Numbered from the stretch's first letter, positions 1 through 5,308 are shown. The stretch is 5,308 bases of DNA from JASFTV01 sp050050615 (GCA_050050615.1 JASFTV010000264.1:1-5308); one strand, 5' to 3'. Notes: generated by a model from the letters alone, not told the origin. Numbers and translations: made by a program.

Positions 1-67
1 GGAGACTTCGCGTGGCTGAGGCCCAATACCTCTCTCCCGCGACCTATCCAGCGACGCGCGCCGCCCG

Positions 68-96
68 CCTGTCCCGCCCCTGCGGGGCCTTACAGG
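68..96. repeat. Two-part GC-rich hairpin
   Basis: The outer arms CCTGT (68-72) and ACAGG (92-96) pair perfectly. Inside them GCCCC (76-80) and GGGGC (84-88) pair around a TGC loop, with a 3 by 3 internal bulge between the stems. No T-run follows on either strand, so this is not a standard intrinsic terminator. It resembles the folded elements found in dispersed intergenic repeats, but only one copy is present here. Confidence 0.5.
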
Positions 97-362
97 TGAC
101 CAAATGCTGGCTCCCGGGCACCGACTTTTTCGTTTTTAGAAAGAGATCCCCATGACCCTCTGCTCAGGCGAGGAGGGGAACCTGAATTCCGGCCAGCATG
201 CGGCATCGTGCAAAAACAGGCGCTTATTTTGGTGGAAACCTTGGATTTTGATTTATTTTGGACACCCGTGAGCCCCGCGACCAATGCAATCAGCCATCTA
301 TTTCAAAAAGCCAAAGTATTACAGAAAAATCAAGGTGCCGAGCCGAGCCAAGGGGGTCCGTT

Positions 363-378
363 CGACAACCGGTTTTCG
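363..378. repeat. 16-bp near-palindrome centred on AACCGGTT
   Basis: CGA-c-AACCGGTT-t-TCG is symmetric apart from one mismatched pair (366 against 375). It could be a binding site for a dimeric regulator. It lies about 300 bases before the nearest gene start, so a role is speculative. Confidence 0.3.
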
Positions 379-454
379 TTTCAGAGGATTCGATTTTTTG
401 CTCCCGCCCTAAATCTTTGCGACTATTTCGGCGTATTTCCGAGTTTTGTCATAG

Positions 455-479
455 GCTTTTCCGGCTCGTGTGGGAAAGC
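455..479 (+). repeat. Stem-loop with 8-bp stem
   Basis: GCTTTTCC (455-462) pairs with GGGAAAGC (472-479), with one G-U pair if read as RNA, around a 9-base loop. No T-run follows on either strand. It lies upstream of the putative promoter of the SpeD-like gene. I cannot match it to a known riboswitch or small RNA. Confidence 0.3.
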
Positions 480-502
480 GTGAGGTCTGGAAAAAGAGCT
501 GC

Positions 503-570
503 AAACCCATAGTTTTTATTGTATCCATGGATTTTTTGTATTATAAAACAAAAATTTTGTTTCTGGGTTT
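503..570. repeat. Nested AT-rich inverted repeats
   Basis: The outer arms AAACCCA (503-509) and TGGGTTT (564-570) are exact inverted copies. Inside lie a perfect 10-bp palindrome ATCCATGGAT (523-532) and a perfect inverted repeat AAACAAAA-a-TTTTGTTT (546-562). The T-run at 532-537 can also pair with the A-run near 550, giving competing folds. The cluster ends 4 bases before the -35 box at 575. It could be an operator, a terminator for transcription arriving from the left, or the end of a small inverted-repeat element. Confidence 0.5.
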
Positions 571-574
571 TCTG

Positions 575-602
575 TTGACAATTTCTAAAAAGGTCTTAAT
601 TA
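575..602 (+). promoter_or_regulatory. Candidate sigma-70-type promoter of the SpeD-like gene
   Basis: TTGACA (575-580) is a perfect -35 hexamer. After a 16-base spacer comes TAATTA (597-602), a poor match to TATAAT, so the -10 element is weak or the promoter needs an activator. Transcription would start near 610, giving a leader of about 60 bases before the ATG at 670. Confidence 0.4.
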
Positions 603-640
603 AAACGCTAATCATAGGAGCCGGCTAGACAATCCGTGTA

Positions 641-653
641 TTCCGGCCCGGAA
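641..653. repeat. TTCCGG-C-CCGGAA inverted repeat next to the ribosome binding site
   Basis: Two perfect 6-base arms flank a single C, and the right arm runs directly into the Shine-Dalgarno tract (653-664). As DNA it could be an operator. As RNA only a 4-bp stem with a 5-base loop can form, which could slightly affect access to the Shine-Dalgarno. Confidence 0.3.
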
Positions 654-664
654 AGGAGGGGAGG
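653..664 (+). promoter_or_regulatory. Strong purine-rich Shine-Dalgarno
   Basis: AAGGAGGGGAGG lies 5 bases before the ATG at 670. AGGAGG is a full match to the anti-Shine-Dalgarno core. It fixes the start of the SpeD-like gene and suggests efficient translation. Confidence 0.8.
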
Positions 665-669
665 TAGAA

Positions 670-1053
670 ATGACTTCAAGACTTGCGCTCAAAGAAGATG
701 CCGCCCCTTGGGGAGTGTTAACCAGTCTCGATCTTTACGAATGCAATCCCGAGACGATTCGGGACCCGGAGCAGATAAAACGGTATGTGAAGGAACTCCT
801 TGAGCTGATTGATATGAAACCTTTCGGAGAATGCCAAGTCGTCCATTTTGGCCAAGAAGAACGTGTGGCAGGATATTCGATGATTCAGCTTATAGAAACT
901 TCTCTTATTTCAGGGCATTTTGCCAACCTTACCAACGCCGCATATATTGACATATTTAGCTGCAAGCCATACAACTCTGATCAAGTGCTCGATTTCACAA
1001 AAGATTTTTTCCAGGCACAATTCGTCGAGGTGCACACTGTAAAGAGGATGTAG
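670..1053 (+). CDS. SpeD-like pyruvoyl decarboxylase (AdoMet decarboxylase family), atypical
   Basis: The 127-residue protein has the length and layout of prokaryotic S-adenosylmethionine decarboxylase, a self-cleaving cytosolic enzyme that makes its own pyruvoyl cofactor. The N-terminal strand LTSLDLYECNPE (17-28) matches the family opening. Aligned without gaps to the Thermotoga maritima enzyme as I remember it, Ser70, Ser78, His83 and Cys98 fall exactly on Ser55, Ser63 (the pyruvoyl precursor), His68 and Cys83. Two things differ. The residue before the cleaved Ser is Thr77, with Glu moved to 76, where the family has Glu-Ser. The Trp-Pro-Glu after the His-Thr pair is replaced by Ala-Asn-Leu (85-87). 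Processing therefore looks intact but the substrate pocket looks changed. Some SpeD homologues are reported to have become pyruvoyl ornithine or arginine decarboxylases; this could be one, or a protein of unknown activity. No spermidine synthase gene is nearby. The start is set by a strong Shine-Dalgarno. The gene converges on the ATPase gene, 12 bases away. Confidence 0.85.
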   Translation: MTSRLALKEDAAPWGVLTSLDLYECNPETIRDPEQIKRYVKELLELIDMKPFGECQVVHFGQEERVAGYSMIQLIETSLISGHFANLTNAAYIDIFSCKPYNSDQVLDFTKDFFQAQFVEVHTVKRM

Positions 1054-1065
1054 GTCACACCGCAC

Positions 1066-3363
1066 CTATCTGATACAAACCCTACGTACCTGCAGGAGAT
1101 CCGTCAGTCCGAGGAAGATTTTTCGAATGCCATCCTGCATGAGCGTTGTCATCCCATCCTTCATGGCCTGTTCTCTGAGATCTTCCATTCTCGCTTTGCT
1201 CTGAATAAGGGATTTCATCTCATCCGTCCCATCTAGAAGTTCCATGATGGCGGTTCGGCCCCTGTAGCCCGTATTAGCGCATTTATCGCATCCTTTGGCC
1301 CTATGAAGGGCGAGGTCATCTGTATAGGGAAATCCCAAGGCCTCAAAATCCCCACTATAGGCCCGAACCAAGGCTTCATGCTCCTCACGGCCCGGATGAT
1401 AGGGTTCCTTGCAGTCCTTGCACAAAGTCCTTACAAGGCGTTGTGCCAGGATGCCTAGAAGCGCATCGGCAAAGTTGAACGGGTCCATGCCCATATCAAG
1501 CAGTCTAATGATAGTCTCTGGAGCACTGTTGGTGTGGAGCGTACTGAGGACCAGGTGGCCCGTTAAGGAGGCCTCTATTCCGATAGAAGCGGTCTCATGG
1601 TCTCTCATTTCACCCACCATGATCACATCCGGGTCGGCGCGCAGGAAAGAACGCATGGCCGAAGCAAAGCCAAAGCCTATTTTCGGGAGAACCTGGACCT
1701 GGCGCAATCCCCTCTGCGTGATCTCCACGGGGTCTTCAGCCGTCCATATCTTCCTCTCCGGTTTGTTGATCTGTGCCAGTATCGCATGAAGCGTGGTGGT
1801 TTTACCGCTCCCCGTCGGTCCCACGGCCAGAACAATACCGTAAGGTTTGGTGGTCATATTCAACAACAGATTGTAGTTCCTTTCATTCATTCCCACAGCC
1901 TCGAGCGGGATGGGTTCGCCAGCGCTAAGAATGCGCAAAACGACATCCTCTTCCCCTCCCACCGTGGGAACCGTGGCAACCCTCAGTTCTACATCGAGGG
2001 GAGCAAACCGCTTGAATTTGATCTTGCCGTCCTGTGGCTTTCTGCGTTCTGAAATGTCCAAATCAGCCATAATCTTTATCCTGGAAGCCAAGGCGCGCCT
2101 GTAATGGTAGGGAACAGTCTGGTACTTGTGGCATACCCCATCAATTCTAAATCGAATTTCAGCCCCTTCTTTACCTGGATAAGGTTCAATATGGATATCT
2201 GAACAATTCCTCCTAAAGCCATCCCTGACGATCTTATTAACGAGCTGTACGATGGCGCTATCATCTTCCGTGAGCATTTCAGCGCCACCCTCAAATTCAT
2301 CCTCCTCCTCCGCATCCAGCCTGCCAATGATATCATCAATGGACGCTCCATTCTCAAACCTGGATGACCCGTAAAAATAGTCCAAAAACTGCAATATATC
2401 CTCCTTCAAGCCGACGGCAAACTCGTACTCCTCCGCTGGAATGAGGGACTTCACGCTATCAATCTTGTCCAATCGTTGCGGGTTATCGATCAGGATTTTG
2501 ACCTTGCCGCCTTCTCTTGCCAGAGGGACCCAAAGGTTCTTTCTAAGGTAGACCTGTTTCAACTTGGCCAGGAGATCGCCGGGAATGGGATAGTTGCTTT
2601 GAAAAGAGACATACTGACAGTTGTAGTACTCAGCAATGGACCGGCCGACTTCCTCTTTCCTCACCTTCATATCCTTTATGAAGATCGATTCGATAGGCTT
2701 TTTCTGCTCCCGAGCGATCGCGATCGCCCGCTCCAGTTCCTTTTCTGTTATGACGTTGTTATTGATAAGGTAATCGAACTTGGTTCGCTTTGTACGTTGC
2801 TGAGAAAGCTTTTTCTGATTGTAGAAGGCAATGCCCAACACATTGGCCACCTCTGTCGCGGAATGTTGATCTTCCAAGCTAAATCTCTTGCCGTTCTTCT
2901 TATTGATGAGCTGGAAGACGCCTATGACATATTTCTTGTAGAAGATGGGAACTGTCAGGATCTGCTTCGTCACATAACCGAATTTTTCATCCCAGCTTTT
3001 ATCAAAGGTGAGTTCTTTGTTAATCATGCGCAATTCATGGGCGTCATAAGCATTCACAATGTTGGTTACTTGTGCATTGTTTGCTGTATACCCTGCGATG
3101 CTTTGGTTATTGATTGGGACCCGGATCTCTTCGGGGTCATTTCCTGCCTTAAACCGTGAATAGATCTCTTTCCTTTTCCCATCCACCACGTAGATGGTAA
3201 TTCGATCCGCATCAAAGAGACTCAGCATTTCATCCTTGAGGTTAATGAGGATTTCATTGATATCTTTTGCAGCGTGTATCTGGTTGGCGATATCGTGCAG
3301 GGCTTTGTAATAGGATAATTTTTCCTGATGATCGTTGGCATCTTTACGCATTCTTTCTATCAT
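1066..3363 (-). CDS. GAF-domain GspE/PilB-type secretion ATPase
   Basis: This 765-residue protein is an assembly ATPase of the type II secretion/type IV pilus family with an added sensor domain. Residues about 22-185 form a GAF domain, a possible small-ligand sensor. Residues about 195-335 form a GspE N-terminal (MshEN-like) domain. An acidic linker (350-368) follows, then the ATPase core. Visible core motifs are SDIHIEP (388-394), Walker A GPTGSGKT (515-522), the Asp box AEDPVE (542-547), Walker B around DVIMVGE (579-585), the His box from G602 to H610, and the paired zinc cysteines C648/C651 and C692/C695. All catalytic elements look intact, so it should hydrolyse ATP, probably as a cytosolic hexamer. 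The ATG is preceded by AGGGGAG at a 7-base spacing, and an in-frame stop two codons upstream (3367-3369) fixes the start. No pilin, GspF/PilC or PilT gene is present, so it is an orphan here. The GspE N-domain lacks the usual RLG c-di-GMP motif. Its target machine is unknown. Confidence 0.93.
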   Translation of the reverse strand: MIERMRKDANDHQEKLSYYKALHDIANQIHAAKDINEILINLKDEMLSLFDADRITIYVVDGKRKEIYSRFKAGNDPEEIRVPINNQSIAGYTANNAQVTNIVNAYDAHELRMINKELTFDKSWDEKFGYVTKQILTVPIFYKKYVIGVFQLINKKNGKRFSLEDQHSATEVANVLGIAFYNQKKLSQQRTKRTKFDYLINNNVITEKELERAIAIAREQKKPIESIFIKDMKVRKEEVGRSIAEYYNCQYVSFQSNYPIPGDLLAKLKQVYLRKNLWVPLAREGGKVKILIDNPQRLDKIDSVKSLIPAEEYEFAVGLKEDILQFLDYFYGSSRFENGASIDDIIGRLDAEEEDEFEGGAEMLTEDDSAIVQLVNKIVRDGFRRNCSDIHIEPYPGKEGAEIRFRIDGVCHKYQTVPYHYRRALASRIKIMADLDISERRKPQDGKIKFKRFAPLDVELRVATVPTVGGEEDVVLRILSAGEPIPLEAVGMNERNYNLLLNMTTKPYGIVLAVGPTGSGKTTTLHAILAQINKPERKIWTAEDPVEITQRGLRQVQVLPKIGFGFASAMRSFLRADPDVIMVGEMRDHETASIGIEASLTGHLVLSTLHTNSAPETIIRLLDMGMDPFNFADALLGILAQRLVRTLCKDCKEPYHPGREEHEALVRAYSGDFEALGFPYTDDLALHRAKGCDKCANTGYRGRTAIMELLDGTDEMKSLIQSKARMEDLREQAMKDGMTTLMQDGIRKIFLGLTDLLQVRRVCIR

Positions 3364-3370
3364 TTCTTAA

Positions 3371-3377
3371 CTCCCCT
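3371..3377 (-). promoter_or_regulatory. Shine-Dalgarno of the GAF-ATPase gene
   Basis: On the minus strand AGGGGAG stands 7 bases before the ATG at 3363. Together with the in-frame stop just upstream it supports that start over the next Met (residue 5). Confidence 0.7.
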
Positions 3378-3442
3378 GCATTGCCCCGCCTATCCAGGAC
3401 AAGGACTTAAGGGTATAAAGGTTTGGTCTTTTTGTGCTATAT

Positions 3443-3471
3443 ATACTAAAACATTTCACCCTCTTTTGAAA
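3443..3471 (-). promoter_or_regulatory. Candidate promoter of the GAF-ATPase gene
   Basis: Read on the minus strand, TTTCAA (3466-3471) and TAGTAT (3443-3448) are separated by exactly 17 bases. The hexamers match the sigma-70 consensus at 3 and 4 of 6 positions. The predicted transcript would have a leader of about 70 bases. The spacing and AT-rich setting are good, but the -35 is weak. Confidence 0.3.
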
Positions 3472-3600
3472 GACAAAATGCACACGCACCCGAACATCCA
3501 TGATCTCGCATCCAAATTCTAGCGATCAACATCCCTTCGCACAACAGATGGACCAACCTCGGGTGGGCTATTCCCAAAAGGACTGGGATTTAAGGTCTTC

Positions 3601-3774
3601 ATGGTCAAGATCAGCTACAACCAGAACCCCTATCACCGTATCATGATGGAGACCCGGGCAGCCAAATGCGTTGCAAGTCCAAGCACCGAGACGGAGGCCG
3701 ACCATTTCAGCCTCCGGTATTCTTGGACGAAAGTGACTCATGAAAAGAGAGATTACACCCCGGGGGGAAGATGA
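3601..3774 (+). CDS. Small open frame, possible 57-residue protein, unrecognised
   Basis: ATG at 3601 opens a 57-residue frame ending in TGA at 3772-3774, one base before the ATG of the next small gene. A weak AAGG (3592-3595) lies 5 bases upstream of the start. The product is basic and polar, starting MVKISYNQNPYHRIMMETRA, with no membrane segment or motif I know. The frame stays open leftward to a TAG at 3520. The tight junction with the next gene is suggestive, but the frame also covers the hairpin at 3692-3716 and may be chance or a decayed gene. Confidence 0.2.
   Translation: MVKISYNQNPYHRIMMETRAAKCVASPSTETEADHFSLRYSWTKVTHEKRDYTPGGR
3692..3716. repeat. 7-bp hairpin upstream of the small Cys-rich gene
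   Basis: CGGAGGC (3692-3698) and GCCTCCG (3710-3716) are perfect inverted copies around an 11-base loop. ACCG (3685-3688) could instead pair with CGGT (3715-3718), giving an alternative fold. No T-run follows, so it is more likely a leader structure or operator than a terminator. Confidence 0.4.
3762..3770 (+). promoter_or_regulatory. Shine-Dalgarno of the small Cys-rich gene
   Basis: GGGGGGAAG ends 5 bases before the ATG at 3776. It supports that ATG as a true start and so supports the reality of the broken gene behind it. Confidence 0.5.
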
Positions 3775-3775
3775 T

Positions 3776-4019
3776 ATGATCCGGTGTCCCAGACTGGGCC
3801 ACCAGATTAGCTTTTCTTATTGCCGCATGGAAAACAAGGGACTGCCCTGTTCAAAATTGTTGATTGCTGCTTCAGCCATTTTCTGGTAGAAGACTTCGTG
3901 AGGAAAGATCTCAAGCCAGAGGATTGGGAAAAGGTGTTTGAGAAACCTCCGAAAAAAAATAATCACGCTTGTGGCGCTGATCGAACAGGCAAAAAAAACG
4001 GAAAGAAGAGATATCATGA
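3776..4019 (+). pseudogene. Small Cys-rich protein gene upstream of iorA, broken by three apparent indels
   Basis: ATG at 3776 encodes MIRCPRLGHQISFSYC and runs to Cys25, then goes off frame and stops at 3887-3889. Supplying one base near 3848-3852 continues with FKIVDCCFSHFLVEDF and a Lys/Glu-rich part containing EDWEKVFEKPP. Removing one A from the A8 tract at 3952-3959 restores a hydrophobic helix, ITLVALIEQAKK. Removing one A from the A8 tract at 3991-3998 gives RKEEIS and a TGA at 4017-4019, overlapping the iorA ATG as ATGA. The repaired product has 80 residues with Cys at 4, 16, 25, 31 and 32, a possible metal-binding pattern. From memory it resembles short uncharacterised proteins encoded just before iorA in Desulfobacterota; I could not check this. 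The breaks could be sequencing errors, true decay or slippage at the A-tracts. Its role is unknown, perhaps linked to assembly or regulation of the oxidoreductase. Confidence 0.6.
4000..4010 (+). promoter_or_regulatory. Purine-rich ribosome binding site of iorA
   Basis: GGAAAGAAGAG ends 5 bases before the ATG at 4016. It is a weak Shine-Dalgarno, consistent with translation coupled to the upstream small gene through the ATGA overlap. Confidence 0.45.
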
Positions 4020-5308
4020 GACAGGAAATTCTTTTAGGAAATGGGGCTATCGCCCTAGGACTTCTTGAGTCTGGGTGTCAAGTTGTGACCTCTTATCCCG
4101 GCACCCCCAGTTCAGAAATCCTGCCGGAAGTGGTTCGCCTGATCAAATCGGAAAAGCTCAATACTTACGTAGAGTGGTCAACCAATGAAAAGGTGGCCTT
4201 AGATAATGCCTTTGCAGCCTCCATTACTGGCAAGAGGGCCGCCTGCTGCATGAAGCAGGTGGGACTCAATGTGGCTGCGGACTCCTTAATGAGTGCTGCC
4301 TACCTGGGAACAGTGGGGGGACTTGTGATCATCTCCTGTGACGATCCCGGTCCACACTCCTCCCAGACGGAACAGGACACCCGGTTCATGGCCCGCCTTG
4401 CCAAGGTCCCCGTTCTGGATCCGTCCAATCCTCAAGAGGCCAGAGAGATGGTTGGCGTTGCCATGCATATTTCGGAGGAGTTCAGGATTCCCGTGATCCT
4501 GAGACCAGCTATCCGGGTGTGCCACGCTCGACAAAACATCACCTTCGATACCATCGAGAGTAACGAAAAAAAGAGCTCTTTTGAGAAGGACCCACTTAGG
4601 TGGGCTGCGACGCCCCGTTTCCGTCTTATACTCCACGGGGAGTTGAATAGAAAACTGCAAGAGATTGGGAGAAGATTCGAGACTCTTTCCAAGTATAACT
4701 TTCACAATCTGGAACCTGGCAGGAGCTATCCCCTCGGAATTATCGCAGGAGGTGTTCCTTATGCGGTCACCAGAGACATATTATCTGAAGAGGGACGTAC
4801 TGAGGATATCCCTGTACTCAAGATAGGCACGCCTTTTCCTTTCCCTGAGGGCATGGCCGCTGATTTCGTATCTGCGTGTGAGAGGATTTTGATCATTGAA
4901 GAAACGGATACCCTCATTGAGTATCTTCTCAGAGACAGGCACAAAGTCCTTGGACGACTTTCAGGCCATGTGCCGGCCGAAGGAGAGCTTGTGCCTCAGG
5001 TGATTCACAAACTGCTGAACACGGTCCTTAAGGCATTGAGCCTGAAACCTCTTCAGGAAGATGACGATCTCGAAGCCACGGAACTGGTCCAAAACCTCCA
5101 GCTTCCTACACGTCGGCCCACATTGTGTCCTGGATGCCCGCACAGGGCGGCCTTTTTTGCCATAAGGAAGACCAAGCCAAAGGCGATATTTACCTCGGAC
5201 ATAGGCTGCTACACCTTGGGCCTCAATATGGGCGTAGTGGATACCTGTTTAGACATGGGGGCGGCAATCACCATGGCTTCCGGCTTCTATCACGCCTTTG
5301 ATCAGGAC
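4016..5308 (+). CDS. iorA: Indolepyruvate:ferredoxin oxidoreductase alpha subunit, 3'-partial
   Basis: The frame is open for 431 codons from ATG 4016 to the window edge. IorA with IorB oxidatively decarboxylates indolepyruvate and other aryl pyruvates to acyl-CoA, using thiamine diphosphate (TPP) and passing electrons to ferredoxin in the cytosol. The start MRQEILLGNGAIALGLLESG is typical of the family. YPGTPSSEI (27-35) and EWSTNEKVAL (53-62), with Glu58 as the likely TPP-activating Glu, mark the N-terminal pyrimidine-binding domain. MKQVGLN (79-85) and DDPGPHSSQTEQDTR (109-123) are further family signatures. CPGCPHR (371-377) and SDIGCYTLG (394-402) open the TPP pyrophosphate-binding domain. 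The rest of that domain and the C-terminal two-[4Fe-4S] ferredoxin domain lie outside the window; the whole protein is usually about 600 residues. No internal stop or frameshift is seen. A GTG at 3971 is in the same frame, but family alignment favours the ATG. iorB is expected downstream. Confidence 0.95.
   Translation, partial: MRQEILLGNGAIALGLLESGCQVVTSYPGTPSSEILPEVVRLIKSEKLNTYVEWSTNEKVALDNAFAASITGKRAACCMKQVGLNVAADSLMSAAYLGTVGGLVIISCDDPGPHSSQTEQDTRFMARLAKVPVLDPSNPQEAREMVGVAMHISEEFRIPVILRPAIRVCHARQNITFDTIESNEKKSSFEKDPLRWAATPRFRLILHGELNRKLQEIGRRFETLSKYNFHNLEPGRSYPLGIIAGGVPYAVTRDILSEEGRTEDIPVLKIGTPFPFPEGMAADFVSACERILIIEETDTLIEYLLRDRHKVLGRLSGHVPAEGELVPQVIHKLLNTVLKALSLKPLQEDDDLEATELVQNLQLPTRRPTLCPGCPHRAAFFAIRKTKPKAIFTSDIGCYTLGLNMGVVDTCLDMGAAITMASGFYHAFDQD

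Larger units (their letters stand above)
1..669. other. Intergenic region without a convincing gene, left part
   Basis: I see no gene here that I can support. Open frames exist (for example 208-483 and 258-512 on plus, 90-284 on minus). They overlap one another, rely on weak starts, lack a clear Shine-Dalgarno and resemble no family I know. Composition changes sharply: about 1-130 is GC-rich, while about 503-605 is strongly AT-rich with runs of A and T. The region holds a composite hairpin (68-96), a near-palindrome centred on AACCGGTT (363-378), a stem-loop (455-479) and a cluster of nested inverted repeats (503-570). Its right end holds the leader and promoter of the SpeD-like gene. The left part could be a dispersed intergenic repeat or the remnant of a lost gene; the window alone cannot decide. 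Confidence 0.6.
3364..3775. other. Divergent intergenic region between the ATPase gene and the iorA operon
   Basis: This 412-base stretch separates the leftward ATPase gene from the rightward small gene plus iorA, so promoters in both directions are expected. An AT-rich patch at about 3410-3480 holds a candidate minus-strand promoter. Facing right, TGCTATATA (3435-3443) resembles an extended -10, but I find no good -35 for it. A 7-bp hairpin lies at 3692-3716. A 57-codon frame (3601-3774, plus) is open but unrecognised. I see no RNA gene or mobile element. Confidence 0.6.

Noticed and set aside
104..137. Possible intrinsic terminator with T-runs at 124-136
   Set aside because: The preceding CCCGGG symmetry is only 6 bases with no loop, so no stable stem precedes the T-runs.
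90..284. Minus-strand frame of 64 codons in the left region
   Set aside because: It starts at TTG, reads through a strong hairpin, is rich in Ser/Arg/Gly and shows no recognisable motif.
208..512. Two overlapping plus-strand frames of 84-91 codons
   Set aside because: They overlap in different frames, start poorly, lack Shine-Dalgarno sequences and resemble no known protein.
440..520. Possible c-di-GMP or other riboswitch ahead of the SpeD-like gene, prompted by GCAAACC near 501
   Set aside because: The rest of the GEMM consensus is missing and I could not place the required stems.
2076..2357. Minus-strand 93-codon frame inside the ATPase gene
   Set aside because: It is an out-of-frame shadow of the ATPase coding sequence.
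1409..3159. Plus-strand frames opposite the ATPase gene, the longest 227 codons (2476-3159)
   Set aside because: The minus strand encodes every motif of a GspE-type ATPase without a break, so these are antisense shadows.
3820..4068. An 82-residue protein starting at TTG 3820
   Set aside because: Its middle matches the repaired Cys-rich gene, but its start and its tail (which overlaps iorA) are out-of-frame reading caused by the indels.
4286..5143. Minus-strand frames opposite iorA
   Set aside because: The plus strand is an uninterrupted IorA with conserved motifs; the opposite frames have no family signature.
1..5308. CRISPR arrays, tRNA or rRNA genes, insertion sequences
   Set aside because: I found no regularly spaced repeats, cloverleaf, rRNA signature, transposase or flanking target duplication.

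Overview
The window looks like chromosomal DNA of moderate GC from an anaerobic bacterium. The gene set is an indolepyruvate:ferredoxin oxidoreductase alpha subunit, a GAF-domain GspE/PilB-type ATPase and a diverged SpeD-like pyruvoyl enzyme. That set points to Desulfobacterota (former Deltaproteobacteria) or a relative. The assignment rests on gene content and protein style, not on a marker gene.

Layout. Positions 1-669 hold no convincing gene. A GC-rich left end carries a two-part hairpin (68-96). It gives way to a very AT-rich stretch (about 503-605) packed with inverted repeats. A consensus -35 box at 575-580 follows, then a strong Shine-Dalgarno, then a SpeD-like gene (670-1053, +). Only 12 bases after its stop, a convergent gene ends: a 765-residue GAF - GspE N-domain - secretion-type ATPase (1066-3363, -). 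A 412-base divergent intergenic region (3364-3775) carries a candidate promoter for the ATPase and a 7-bp hairpin. Rightward from 3776 comes a small Cys-rich gene broken by three apparent indels. It runs into iorA (4016 to beyond the window end), whose ATG overlaps the repaired stop of the small gene in an ATGA junction.

How the genes relate. The small Cys-rich gene and iorA look like one translationally coupled operon for oxidative decarboxylation of aryl pyruvates from aromatic amino acids; iorB would be expected beyond the right edge. The ATPase is an orphan: no pilus or secretion partner is visible, and its GAF domain suggests activity tied to a small ligand. The SpeD-like enzyme keeps the Ser/Ser/His/Cys core of prokaryotic AdoMet decarboxylase at exact spacing. 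It has lost the Glu before the cleaved Ser and the following Trp-Pro-Glu, so its substrate may not be AdoMet.

The most interesting points are the rewritten active site of the SpeD-like protein, the three-indel small gene with two A8 tracts just before iorA, and the degenerate c-di-GMP-type motif in the ATPase.
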